Assembly: GCA_000648925.1 (NCBI GenBank)
Contig: JFHF01000009.1
Span: forward strand, 118,119-182,118
Direction: 5' to 3'
Source of the DNA: Caballeronia jiangsuensis
GTDB taxonomy: Bacteria > Pseudomonadota > Gammaproteobacteria > Burkholderiales > Burkholderiaceae
DNA length: 64,000 bases
Positions 9,403 to 17,622 of this stretch are shown piece by piece (positions within the stretch are counted from its first letter, which is position 1; each line of letters starts with the position of its first letter). The notes under the pieces are model-generated. The model was not told the DNA's origin. It was given only the letters and a program-made list of their open reading frames with translations, and did not search any database. The position numbers were made by a program, and so were the translations under genes.

Positions 9403-10583
9403 CACTGCCGCCTGTCTATCTGCATGCGCTCGGCATGATCAACGCACTCGGCGACGACACCGCTGCAATCGCGTCCGCGCTCGCTGCATCGCAATCGCCC
9501 GGCATGGGACCGATGTCCATGAAAGACGGCGATGCGTTCGTCGGCCGCGTGCTCGCGCCGCTCGATATCGCACCGCCCGCCGGGCTCGAACGCTTCGATT
9601 GCCGCAACAATCGCTTGCTGCTCGCGGCGCTCGAACGGATTCGTCCGGAGATCGAAACGGCGCGTCAACGCTATGGCTCGGCGCGCATCGGCGTGGTGCT
9701 CGGCACCAGCACGTCGGGCGTCGGCGCAGCGGAAGAAGCGTTCGCTCATCGCACGAAAACGGGCGCGTTGCCGGCGCACTTCGACTACCGGCAGATGGAA
9801 ATCGGCACGGCCGCGCCGTTCGCGGCGGCCGCGCTGAACCTGCAAGGCCCGGCGTTCACGATCTCGACGGCCTGCACTTCGAGCGCGAAAGCGTTCGCGT
9901 CGGCGCGGCGTCTGCTGCAACTGAACCTGTGCGACGCGGTGATCGTCGGCGGCGTCGATACATTGTGCGAGCTGACCGTGCAGGGCTTCGCCTCGCTCGA
10001 TTCGGTCAGCCCCGTGCGCACCAATCCGATGAGCCGCAACCGCAACGGGATCAACATCGGCGAAGGTGCGGCCGTGTTTCTGATGACGCGCGACGAAAGC
10101 GCCGTGCGTCTTGCCGGCGTGGGCGAATCCAGCGACGCACATCATGTATCGGCACCCGATCCGCAAGGCGTCGGCGGCGAAATGGCGCTGCGTGGGGCGT
10201 TTGCGGATGCAGGCGTGATGCCCGGCGACATCGGCTATGTGAACATGCACGCGACGGCCACGCGCAAGAACGATGAAATGGAAGCGCGTCTGATGGCGCG
10301 CGTGTTCCCGGACGGCGTGCCCGCGAGCGGCACCAAGCCGTTCACCGGGCATCTGCTCGGCGCGGCGGGCGCGACGGAACTCGGCTTTGCATGGCTCACG
10401 CTCGCACGCGACGACGTCCCGTTGCCGCTGCATGCGTGGGACGGCGAAGCCGACACCGCGTTGCCCGCGCTCGATCTCGTGCAGACGAAGCGCCGCCTTT
10501 CGCGCGCATCGGGCACGCGCCATGTCATGAGCAATTCGTTCGCATTCGGCGGCAGCAATGTCAGCCTGATTCTGGCGGGCTGA
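9399..10583 (+). CDS. apeO: Beta-ketoacyl-ACP synthase, catalytically complete (ApeO)
   Basis: ATG 9399 follows AAGGGAGA and overlaps the exporter TGA. The 394-residue thiolase-fold enzyme keeps the whole triad: Cys159 (ISTACTSSAKAF), His284 (VNMHATATRKND) and His318 (KPFTGHLLGAAGA). In APE synthases ApeO pairs with the inactive partner ApeC to extend the aryl chain by malonyl units; that pairing is inferred here from cluster membership. The product is shorter than FabF (about 410). Confidence 0.85.
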   Translation: MTLPPVYLHALGMINALGDDTAAIASALAASQSPGMGPMSMKDGDAFVGRVLAPLDIAPPAGLERFDCRNNRLLLAALERIRPEIETARQRYGSARIGVVLGTSTSGVGAAEEAFAHRTKTGALPAHFDYRQMEIGTAAPFAAAALNLQGPAFTISTACTSSAKAFASARRLLQLNLCDAVIVGGVDTLCELTVQGFASLDSVSPVRTNPMSRNRNGINIGEGAAVFLMTRDESAVRLAGVGESSDAHHVSAPDPQGVGGEMALRGAFADAGVMPGDIGYVNMHATATRKNDEMEARLMARVFPDGVPASGTKPFTGHLLGAAGATELGFAWLTLARDDVPLPLHAWDGEADTALPALDLVQTKRRLSRASGTRHVMSNSFAFGGSNVSLILAG

Positions 10584-10588
10584 CGACG

Positions 10589-11086
10589 ATGAACGACGAA
10601 ACCATGTACCTCAGCGACGCGCTAACCGGCACCTTTCCGCCAATCGAATCGATCATTCCTCATCGCGGCACGATGCTGCTCGTCGACGCGGTGACGTCAT
10701 GCAGCGACGAAACGCTGACGGCCCGCGCGAGCGTGCGCCCTGACGCGTGGTACGCGGACGAACACGGCGCGATGCCCGCGTGGATCGGCATCGAGTTGAT
10801 GGCGCAGTGCATCGCGGCGCATATCTCGTTGCTCGCGATGCGCGCGGGCGAACAGGCGCGCCCCGGCGTGCTGCTCGGCTCGCGCAGCTATCAGGCGCAC
10901 GTGAGCACGTTCACGCGTGATGCGCAACTCGACATCGCCGTGCGCGAAGTGCTGCGCGGCGAAGAGGGCCACGGCGCGTACGAATGCACGATCGGGCATG
11001 ACGGCGAACGTTATGCCGAGGCCATCATCAAGGTATATCAACCCCATGATTTTCAGACGTTCATCGAAGGGAGCGTGAGCGCATGA
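10589..11086 (+). CDS. apeP: Hot-dog fold 3-hydroxyacyl-ACP dehydratase (ApeP)
   Basis: A 165-residue single-domain dehydratase. Residues around IIPHRGTMLLVDAV and WIGIELMAQCIAAHISL match the hot-dog core and long helix of ApeP/FabZ-like proteins. ATG 10589 is five bases after the ketosynthase stop; ATG 10604 is an alternative. In APE synthases ApeI and ApeP form a heterodimer, so this should partner with the dehydratase domain at the end of the AMP-ligase fusion. Overlaps the reductase gene by four bases. Confidence 0.8.
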   Translation: MNDETMYLSDALTGTFPPIESIIPHRGTMLLVDAVTSCSDETLTARASVRPDAWYADEHGAMPAWIGIELMAQCIAAHISLLAMRAGEQARPGVLLGSRSYQAHVSTFTRDAQLDIAVREVLRGEEGHGAYECTIGHDGERYAEAIIKVYQPHDFQTFIEGSVSA

Positions 11087-11808
11087 GCCGTCGAGTTCTC
11101 GTAACGGGCGCGAGCCGCGGCATCGGCCGTGCGATCGCGTATCAACTTGCCGGCGACGGCTTCGCTGTTTCCGTGCATTGCCGCACGGGCCGCACGGAAG
11201 CCGAGGCCGTGACCGCGGGCATCGCCGCGCAGGGCGGTTCGGCAAGCGTCATCCAGTTCGACGTGCGCGACCGCGCCGCGTGCCGCGCGGCGCTCGAAAC
11301 CGATGTTGCCGCGCACGGCCCTTACTACGGCATCGTGTGCAGTGCCGGCGTGACGCGCGACGCCGCGTTCCCCGCGCTCACGGAAGAAGACTGGGACGTC
11401 GTGATCGAAACCGGCCTCGACGCGTTCTACAACGTGATCCATCCGCTGACGATGCCGATGGTCCGCGCGAAGCAGGGCGGCCGCATCGTGACGATCGCAT
11501 CGGTGTCGGGCGTGATCGGCAATCGCGGGCAGGTGAACTACAGCGCCGCGAAGGCCGGGCTGATCGGCGCGACCAAGGCGCTCGCCGTCGAGCTTGCGTC
11601 GCGCAACGTCACGGTGAACTGCGTGGCGCCGGGGCTGATCGAGACGGGGATGCTGGAGAACGCGCCCGTCGAGCATGCACTGAAGACCATCCCGATGAAC
11701 CGCGTCGGCCAGCCGGGCGAAGTGGCCGCGGTCGTCGGCTTCCTGATGTCCGATGCGGCGTCGTATGTGACGCGTCAGGTGATCGGCGTGAACGGCGGGA
11801 TGATCTGA
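11083..11808 (+). CDS. apeQ: 3-ketoacyl-ACP reductase, SDR family (ApeQ)
   Basis: A 241-residue short-chain dehydrogenase. The nucleotide loop VTGASRGIGRAIA is at the N-terminus, the catalytic Ser lies in ASVSGVIGN near residue 139, and Tyr153 and Lys157 form the YSAAK box. It should reduce 3-ketoacyl-ACP with NADPH before dehydration. ATGA overlaps at both ends place it firmly in the operon. Length is normal for FabG. Confidence 0.9.
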   Translation: MSRRVLVTGASRGIGRAIAYQLAGDGFAVSVHCRTGRTEAEAVTAGIAAQGGSASVIQFDVRDRAACRAALETDVAAHGPYYGIVCSAGVTRDAAFPALTEEDWDVVIETGLDAFYNVIHPLTMPMVRAKQGGRIVTIASVSGVIGNRGQVNYSAAKAGLIGATKALAVELASRNVTVNCVAPGLIETGMLENAPVEHALKTIPMNRVGQPGEVAAVVGFLMSDAASYVTRQVIGVNGGMI

Positions 11809-13034
11809 TGAAACGAGTCGTCATTACAGGCATGGGCGGCGTCACGGCGCTCGGCGATCGCTGGAGCGATGTCGAGGCCGCGCTGAAGACCGGCCGCAAC
11901 GCGGTGCGCCGCATCGACGAATGGGACTTTTTTCAGGCGCTGCATACGCGTCTCGCGTGTCCGCTGCCCGCGTTCGAACAGCCCGCCGGCTGGCCGCGCA
12001 AGAAGACCCGTTCGATGGGCATCGTCTCGATGTACGCCGTGCGCGCGAGCGAACTCGCACTCGCGGATGCAGGGCTTGCCGGCGACACATCGATCAGCGA
12101 CGGGCGCATGGGCGTGGCGTACGGATCGTCGTCCGGTTCCGTCGAGCCGATCCGCGCGTTCGGCACGATGCTCAACACCGGCTCGATGACCGAGGTCACA
12201 TCGAACAGCTACGTGCAGATGATGCCGCACACGACCGCCGTCAACGTGAGCCTGTTCTGGGATCTGAAGGGGCGCGTGATTCCGTCGTCGTCCGCGTGCG
12301 CGTCGGGCAGCCAGGCGATCGGCTTCGCGTACGAAGCCATCGCGACAGGCAAGCAGACGATGATGCTCGCGGGCGGCGCGGAAGAACTCTCGGGGCCGGC
12401 AGTCGCCGTATTCGACACGCTCTACGCGACGAGCACGCGCAACGACGAGCCGCAGCTCACGCCGCGTCCGTTCGATGCGAAGCGCGACGGTCTCGTGGTT
12501 GGCGAGGGCGCGGCCACGCTCGTGCTCGAAGAGTATGAACACGCGAAGGCGCGTGGCGCGACGATTCACGCGGAGATCGTCGGCTTCGGCTGCAACTCGG
12601 ACGGCGCGCACATCACGCAGCCGACCGCGAGCACGATGGCGCGCGCGATGCAGCTTGCACTCGATGATGCACGGCTCGACCCGCAGGCCATCGCCTATGT
12701 GAATGCGCACGGAACATCGACGGATCGCGGCGATGTCGCGGAAAGTCAGGCGACTGCCCAGACCTTCGGCGAGCGCATGCCGATCAGTTCGCTCAAGAGC
12801 TACATCGGCCACACGCTCGGTGCGTGCGGCGCGATCGAGGCGTGGTGGACCATCGAGATGATGAAGCGCAACTGGTATGCGCCGACGCTCAATCTCACCG
12901 ACGTCGATCCCGCGTGCGCGCCGCTCGATTACATCATCGGCGATGCGCGCGCCATCGAGGCCGAATACGTGATGAGCAACAACTTCGCGTTCGGCGGCAT
13001 CAATACGTCGCTGATTTTCCGGAAGGTTCGATGA
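11808..13034 (+). CDS. apeR: Beta-ketoacyl-ACP synthase, catalytically complete (ApeR)
   Basis: ATG 11808 overlaps the reductase TGA; upstream in-frame sequence is shadow. The 408-residue product has VVITGMGGVTALGD at the N-terminus and keeps Cys164 (SSSACASGSQAI), His301 (VNAHGTSTDRGD) and His335 (KSYIGHTLGACG). It is FabF-like in length. In characterised APE clusters ApeR is a ketosynthase that acts beside the ApeO:ApeC pair; the same role is inferred here. Confidence 0.85.
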   Translation: MKRVVITGMGGVTALGDRWSDVEAALKTGRNAVRRIDEWDFFQALHTRLACPLPAFEQPAGWPRKKTRSMGIVSMYAVRASELALADAGLAGDTSISDGRMGVAYGSSSGSVEPIRAFGTMLNTGSMTEVTSNSYVQMMPHTTAVNVSLFWDLKGRVIPSSSACASGSQAIGFAYEAIATGKQTMMLAGGAEELSGPAVAVFDTLYATSTRNDEPQLTPRPFDAKRDGLVVGEGAATLVLEEYEHAKARGATIHAEIVGFGCNSDGAHITQPTASTMARAMQLALDDARLDPQAIAYVNAHGTSTDRGDVAESQATAQTFGERMPISSLKSYIGHTLGACGAIEAWWTIEMMKRNWYAPTLNLTDVDPACAPLDYIIGDARAIEAEYVMSNNFAFGGINTSLIFRKVR

Positions 13035-14266
13035 ACTCAGCGCGGGTCATGCAGCGCGTCGTCGTGACGGGCATGGGCATCGTCTCGTGTCTCGGCAATT
13101 CGCTCGATGCGGTGAGCCACGCGTTGCGCGAAGGCAAGCGCGGCGTGACGCGTATCGACGCGTGGCGCGAGCGCGGCTTTCATTCGCAAGTCGCGGCGGT
13201 AGCATCCGTCGCTGACGAGCCGCCGTTCGACCGCAAGCTCGAGCGCTTCATGGGCGACACCGCACGTTTTGCGTGCCACGCGGCGAGGAAGGCTATCGAC
13301 GATGCGCGGCTCGACGAAGCCTTGCTGCGCTCGCCGAAGACGGGGGCCGTGATCGGATCGGGCGTCGGCGCGATGGCGGAGTACGACGCGGCGCTCGCCG
13401 CGGCGCACGCGCATGGCGTCGACAGAACGCCGCCCTATACGGTGCCGCGCGCGATGAGCAGCACGGCCTCGGCGAACGTCGCGCAGACCTTCGGCATCGA
13501 GGGCGTCGCGTACTCGCCTTCGTCGGCGTGCACGACATCCGCGCTCGCGATCGGGCAGGCGCTGCAATTGATACGCACCGGACGGCAACACGTCGTGCTC
13601 GCGGGCGGCAGCGAAGCGTTGCACGACAACATGACGTTGATGTTCGACGCGATGCACGCGTTGTCGCGCGGCTTCAACGAGACGCCGGCGCGCGCTTCGC
13701 GTCCTTACGACACCGCGCGCGACGGCTTCGTGATCGGCTCCGGTGCGGGCGTGCTGGTGCTCGAATCGCTGGATCACGCGCTCGCACGCGGCGCACGCAT
13801 CTACGCCGAGCTGACCGGCTTCGGCGAGAGTACGGACAGCACGGGCATGGTGACGCCGCACAGCGGCGGCATCGCGCGCGCATTGCGCATGACGCTCGAC
13901 GATGCGGGCGATATCGACGAAGGGCCCGAGTACATCAACACGCAGGCGCCTTCCACGCCGCTCGGCGATGCCGAAGAACTGCGCGCATTGCGCGAAGTGT
14001 TCGGTGCGCACGTGCCGCCGTTCTCATCGACCAAGGGCATGACGGGGCATTCGATCGGCGCATGCGGCGCGCACGAAGCGATCTACACGCTGCTGATGAT
14101 GCGTGACGGGTTCATCGCGGGGACGGGAGCGGTCGAATCGCCGGACCCGCTCGTGCACGGCATGCCGCTCGTGCAAACCACGTGCGAGACGCGCATCGAC
14201 CGCGCGATGTCGGTGTCGTTCGGCTTCGGCGGAAGCTGCGCGGGTCTGATGTTCAGGAGTGTTTGA
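13031..14266 (+). CDS. apeC: Ketosynthase-like chain-length factor with His to Gln change (ApeC)
   Basis: A 411-residue KS-fold protein starting at the ATG that overlaps the previous stop. Cys167 is kept (SSACTTSALAI) and the second His is kept (His340, KGMTGHSIGACG), but the first catalytic His is replaced: the usual NAHGTST box reads NTQAPSTP, with Gln305 encoded at 13943-13945. It can hardly be a normal condensing enzyme and fits the chain-length-factor partner ApeC of the ApeO:ApeC heterodimer. It is the last gene of the plus-strand operon in this window. Confidence 0.8.
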   Translation: MNSARVMQRVVVTGMGIVSCLGNSLDAVSHALREGKRGVTRIDAWRERGFHSQVAAVASVADEPPFDRKLERFMGDTARFACHAARKAIDDARLDEALLRSPKTGAVIGSGVGAMAEYDAALAAAHAHGVDRTPPYTVPRAMSSTASANVAQTFGIEGVAYSPSSACTTSALAIGQALQLIRTGRQHVVLAGGSEALHDNMTLMFDAMHALSRGFNETPARASRPYDTARDGFVIGSGAGVLVLESLDHALARGARIYAELTGFGESTDSTGMVTPHSGGIARALRMTLDDAGDIDEGPEYINTQAPSTPLGDAEELRALREVFGAHVPPFSSTKGMTGHSIGACGAHEAIYTLLMMRDGFIAGTGAVESPDPLVHGMPLVQTTCETRIDRAMSVSFGFGGSCAGLMFRSV

Positions 14267-14271
14267 CCGGT

Positions 14272-14293
14272 GCCCGTCGGTGCAATGACGGGC
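14272..14293 (+). terminator. Stem-loop after APE operon (weak terminator candidate)
   Basis: GCCCGTC at 14272-14278 pairs perfectly with GACGGGC at 14287-14293 around an 8-base loop, directly after the last APE gene. No T tract follows, so it may be a weak or Rho-assisted terminator, or a processing hairpin. Confidence 0.35.
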
Positions 14294-14327
14294 GTGATTC
14301 GAAAATCAAAACAAGAGTGACCAAAGT

Positions 14328-14753
14328 ATGAAAACCAAGATTGTCCTCGGCATGGTAGCCGCCATCGTGATATCGCAAGCCGGATGCACGACGCAGATCC
14401 GCTCACTGCCGATGCCCGCCGAGGTGCAGGCGCAAAGCAAGCAGGGCGTGCCGCTGTATTTCGGCGACGAGGCCCATCCGAACGTGAAGAAGTTGATCGA
14501 GACCAAGGAAGTGCGCGCGCGTGTCTCGCGCGAGATGACCGGTCAGGAAGCGACGTGCAACATCGCGCTGGGCAAGGCGCTGCAGCAATTGCGCGACTAT
14601 GCGGGCGCACACAAGGCGAACGCCGTCGTCAACGTGACGACGCGCTTCCAGCACACGGAAACATCGTCATCGAAGGAGTTTTCGTGCGGATCGAGCAACA
14701 ACGGTTCGACGATAGCCGTGCGGGGCGACCTCGTGCAGTTCGACGCGCAATAA
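14328..14753 (+). CDS. Small predicted lipoprotein
   Basis: A 141-residue protein with a lipobox-like signal peptide: a hydrophobic stretch after MKTK and then VISQAGC, so Cys19 would be lipidated. The mature protein keeps a few Cys (context EATCNIAL and KEFSCGSS). It belongs to a Burkholderia family often labelled excinuclease ATPase subunit in databases, a name with no support: no ATPase motif is visible. Function unknown. The sequence after its stop continues in the same frame as a degenerate paralogue. Confidence 0.7.
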   Translation: MKTKIVLGMVAAIVISQAGCTTQIRSLPMPAEVQAQSKQGVPLYFGDEAHPNVKKLIETKEVRARVSREMTGQEATCNIALGKALQQLRDYAGAHKANAVVNVTTRFQHTETSSSKEFSCGSSNNGSTIAVRGDLVQFDAQ

Positions 14754-15011
14754 GCACACCACGAGTTCGCAACGAACAAGAAGACCAACTCGTTCGGCAA
14801 GAGCGATGAAACCGCGTGTCAGCACGTGTTCTTGTCGGCGGTAATGGCGCTGCAGGATCGCGTGCGCAAGGAAGGCGGCAATGCGGTCATCAACATCAAG
14901 AGCAACTACCGGAACGTCGAACGTGAGAGTGCGACGGAGTTCACCTGTGGCGCGGGTGCAGTGGTTGCGGGCGTGGCGCTGAAGGGCGAAGTGGTGACGC
15001 TGAAGAAGTAA
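14754..15011 (+). pseudogene. 5'-truncated paralogue of the preceding lipoprotein gene
   Basis: Directly after the TAA at 14751-14753 the same frame stays open to 15011 and encodes the C-terminal two thirds of a related protein. The copies align over CNIALGKALQQLRDY / CQHVFLSAVMALQDR, NAVVNV / NAVINI and KEFSCG / TEFTCG. No signal peptide, start codon with ribosome site or lipobox remains; only a GTG at 14826 could initiate. It looks like the surviving 3' end of a tandem duplicate. Confidence 0.6.
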
Positions 15012-15025
15012 CGCGGAAAGGACGT

Positions 15026-15053
15026 GCGGCGCGCGTGTTCGAAGGCGCGCCGC
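15026..15053. terminator. Bidirectional hairpin between convergent genes
   Basis: GCGGCGCGC at 15026-15034 and GCGCGCCGC at 15045-15053 form a perfect 9-bp GC stem with a 10-base loop. It sits between the end of the lipoprotein remnant and the convergent methyltransferase stop at 15063, as expected of a shared terminator. Confidence 0.55.
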
Positions 15054-15062
15054 GCTTCGCTG

Positions 15063-15803
15063 TCAGATGGGCTTGACGGCCGCAACGTTCACGAGCGTCT
15101 CGCGCCGCTTGCCCGGCTTCGGGGCATAGAGACCGATGCGCTCCAGCAGTCCGAAGTCTTTTGCACGGCTCCACCACAGGTAGGGCAGCGACACGTTTCG
15201 GGGTTCGAAACTGAAGCCACCGTTGCGGATCATCTCGAGATACCCGTCCGCGCTCTTTTGCACTTGCATTGGATGACGGAACAGCAGGCGAATGACCCAC
15301 GATTTGATATATGCATCGGTGGATTCGGCGAACAGCAGCAAGCCGCCGGGCTTGAGCACGCGGCGGAACTCGGCGAGCGCGCGTTCCTGCTCGACGAGGT
15401 GATGGAAGGTCTGGTGACAGAAGACGATATCCGCGCTGGCGTCGCCTAGCGGCAAATGCGCGCAGTCGCCGTGCAACACTTCGATGCGCGTAACGGCGGT
15501 TTCAGAATCGCGTTCGCAGGCGAGCGCGGCATTCGTGGCGAGCGCGAGCGATGGCTCGTGGAAGTCGATGCCGACGATCCGCTGCGGCGAGAACGCTTTT
15601 GCAAGCAGTCGAAACGAAACGCCCTGCCCGCAGCCGACATCGACGATCGTGGGACGAACGGGCAGCGGGACGTCGATCAGGCCTTTGAGGTCGTTGATGG
15701 CGACACGCAGTACGTGGTGTTCCCACGTATGCGTGCGCAGGAACCAGACGCCGAACGCAGTTTCAGAAACGAACGGCACGCTGGATGTTTCGGTATTCTG
15801 CAC
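15063..15803 (-). CDS. Class I SAM-dependent methyltransferase
   Basis: About 246 residues from the chosen GTG (15803-15801); an earlier start would run into the divergent gene, and no strong ribosome site separates the options. Motif I is IVDVGCGQGVSFRLL, motif II GIDFHEPSLALA, and ADIVFCHQTFHHLVEQE follows, typical of Methyltransf_11-type enzymes acting on small molecules. It diverges from the halogenase-like gene beside the APE operon. O-methylation of the aryl head of the pigment is plausible but inferred; aryl polyene clusters often carry a methyltransferase. Confidence 0.75.
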   Translation of the reverse strand: MQNTETSSVPFVSETAFGVWFLRTHTWEHHVLRVAINDLKGLIDVPLPVRPTIVDVGCGQGVSFRLLAKAFSPQRIVGIDFHEPSLALATNAALACERDSETAVTRIEVLHGDCAHLPLGDASADIVFCHQTFHHLVEQERALAEFRRVLKPGGLLLFAESTDAYIKSWVIRLLFRHPMQVQKSADGYLEMIRNGGFSFEPRNVSLPYLWWSRAKDFGLLERIGLYAPKPGKRRETLVNVAAVKPI

Positions 15804-15837
15804 AATTAAATCCGGTAAAGAAATAGTAGTCGAATCT

Positions 15838-15864
15838 TTGACAATTGGGTGGCTCGATTGTAAT
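15838..15864 (+). promoter_or_regulatory. Candidate sigma-70 promoter for halogenase-like gene
   Basis: A perfect TTGACA at 15838-15843 is followed after 15 bp by TGTAAT (15859-15864), one mismatch from TATAAT. It lies in the AT-richer 127-bp divergent gap, 66 bp before ATG 15931. Spacing is shorter than ideal, so confidence is modest. Confidence 0.35.
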
Positions 15865-15930
15865 CGCTGATCCGTCGCGCAAGCGTCGTATTCGCCCTCT
15901 GGTTTGCAGCCGCCTTCATGGGAATTAACG

Positions 15931-17178
15931 ATGAACAATGAATGTTGTATGAATACCTCCGTCGATGTCGCCATCATCGGAGCCGGCCCTTCAGGTGCGG
16001 TCGCCGCGGCGTTGCTCCGGAAGGCCGGACGTTCGGTGCTGGTGCTGGAGCGGCAACACTTTCCGCGCTTTTCGATCGGCGAAAGTCTGCTGCCGCAAAG
16101 CATGGCGTATCTCGAAGAAGCGGGCATGTTGCAGGACGTCGTGGAAGCCGGCTTTCAGTACAAGAACGGCGCGCACTTCGTCTATCGCGATCAGGTGTCC
16201 GCTTACGATTTTCGCGACAAGCATTCCGACGGCTGGGGCACGACATTCCAGGTCGAGCGTGCCGTGTTCGACGATCTGTTGATTCGTCGCGCGGCGAAGG
16301 AGGGCGCCGAAGTGCGTTTCGGCCATACGGTCCTCGAAATGAAAACAGGCGATGCACCCGCGCTCGAAGTCGCTGACGAGGCGGGCACGCGATATCAGGT
16401 ACATGCGCGTTTCGTGCTCGATGCAAGCGGCTTCGGCCGCGTGCTGCCACGTCTCCTGAACCTCGAAGCGCCTACGCGCATGCCCACGCGCGCCGCGATC
16501 TTCACTCACGTGCGCGACGACATTCCGATCGGTGCGCACGATCGCAACAAGATCACGGTCGCCGTGCATCCCGAGCATCGCGATATCTGGTACTGGATGA
16601 TTCCGTTGGCGAACGGACGCTCGTCCGTCGGATGTGTCGCCGAAGCGCCGTTTCTCGATGCGCCCGAAGCGGAGCGTGAAGCGAAGTTGCGTTCGTTGAT
16701 TCGCAGCGAGCCGACGCTGAGCCGGCTGATCGGCGATGCGCCTTTCTTGATGCCCGTGCGGCATATCGGTGGGTATTCGGCGAATGTCGAGCGGCTGCAT
16801 GGTCCGGGTTACGCGCTGCTTGGCAATGCGGGCGAATTCCTGGACCCCGTGTTTTCTTCGGGCGTGACGATCGCGCTGCGATCCGCGCATCTCGCTGTGG
16901 AAACGCTGGAGCGTCAGTTGAACGGCGAGGCCATCGACTGGCAAACGCAATACGATATGCCGCTGCGCAAGGGCATCGACACGTTTCGGGCGTTCGTCGA
17001 GAACTGGTATACGGGGAAGCTGCAGGACATCATCTTCGCGCGTGAGCAGGCGCCGACGATACGTCGAATGATCAGCGCCGTGCTTGCCGGGTACGCGTGG
17101 GATGAGACGAATCCTTATGTTGTCGAGCCGGTTCGGCGGTTGAATAGGTTGCATGAAATGTGTGTGCGACGTGGGTGA
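15931..17178 (+). CDS. FAD-dependent halogenase-like oxidoreductase
   Basis: A 415-residue flavoprotein. ATG 15931 places the Rossmann motif IIGAGPSGAVAAALL at residues 15-29; the frame's earlier TTG at 15904 would only add nine residues. GESLLPQSM (50-58) is the typical halogenase GESxLP box, Trp220-Pro225 reads WYWMIP and fits the WxWxIP signature of flavin halogenases, and Lys78 in FQYKNGAHF is a candidate for the catalytic lysine. GNAGEFLDPVFSSGV binds FAD. It could halogenate the aryl ring of the polyene, as in xanthomonadin-type pigments; a plain oxidoreductase cannot be excluded. Confidence 0.7.
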   Translation: MNNECCMNTSVDVAIIGAGPSGAVAAALLRKAGRSVLVLERQHFPRFSIGESLLPQSMAYLEEAGMLQDVVEAGFQYKNGAHFVYRDQVSAYDFRDKHSDGWGTTFQVERAVFDDLLIRRAAKEGAEVRFGHTVLEMKTGDAPALEVADEAGTRYQVHARFVLDASGFGRVLPRLLNLEAPTRMPTRAAIFTHVRDDIPIGAHDRNKITVAVHPEHRDIWYWMIPLANGRSSVGCVAEAPFLDAPEAEREAKLRSLIRSEPTLSRLIGDAPFLMPVRHIGGYSANVERLHGPGYALLGNAGEFLDPVFSSGVTIALRSAHLAVETLERQLNGEAIDWQTQYDMPLRKGIDTFRAFVENWYTGKLQDIIFAREQAPTIRRMISAVLAGYAWDETNPYVVEPVRRLNRLHEMCVRRG

Positions 17179-17379
17179 CGGATTTGGTTGGGATGGGCGT
17201 TGGTGATGACGCCTGGTTGGGCGGTCGCGCAGGTGATCGGGGCTTGCGGATGAGTGAGGCCGGCTGGCAGGACGGCGCTTCGTTGATTCGACACTGTGTC
17301 GGCCGAGTGGTGCATGATCGGAGTGGCCGTCTGTTCTTCGATTTCCGAGTCGCAGACTAGCGGGCGGATTCAACCGGTC

Positions 17380-17571
17380 ATGCAATACCTCTGTTCCAAT
17401 TGGGATCAGAGGAAAAAGGCGAATGAAACGACAGAGAAAGCCGTGGTTGAACAGCAAGGAGTCGAAGGCTTCAAGGCATGGCGCAACGCACAGTATGAGA
17501 TTTCGAGCGAGCGCTTGTCTCGCTATCGAATTTCGCAGCCCTATGGACAGACATATGAAGTAGATTACTGA
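17380..17571 (+). CDS. Small unknown ORF, possibly the broken 5' part of the next gene
   Basis: Sixty-three residues, charged and polar (NWDQRKKANETTEKAVVEQQ near the start), ending at a TGA at 17569-17571. It is in the same frame as the peptidase-like ORF that follows, separated from it only by this stop. No ribosome site is clear before ATG 17380, and no family is recognised. The 17179-17379 stretch upstream shows no other convincing gene. Confidence 0.3.
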   Translation: MQYLCSNWDQRKKANETTEKAVVEQQGVEGFKAWRNAQYEISSERLSRYRISQPYGQTYEVDY

Positions 17572-17622
17572 CTTGGTACGAGCTGGTGCCGGCTAACGGG
17601 AAAGGAGCCGACGGGGGCGAGC

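Noticed and set aside
6595..9405. 936-codon open frame on the minus strand
   Set aside because: It is antisense to the LolA-like and exporter genes, rich in Arg, His and Gln as expected of a GC-rich shadow frame, and has no ribosome site or family.
14328..14753. Excinuclease ATPase subunit
   Set aside because: A 141-residue lipoprotein-like protein with no nucleotide-binding motif cannot be an UvrA-type ATPase; the database label is misleading.
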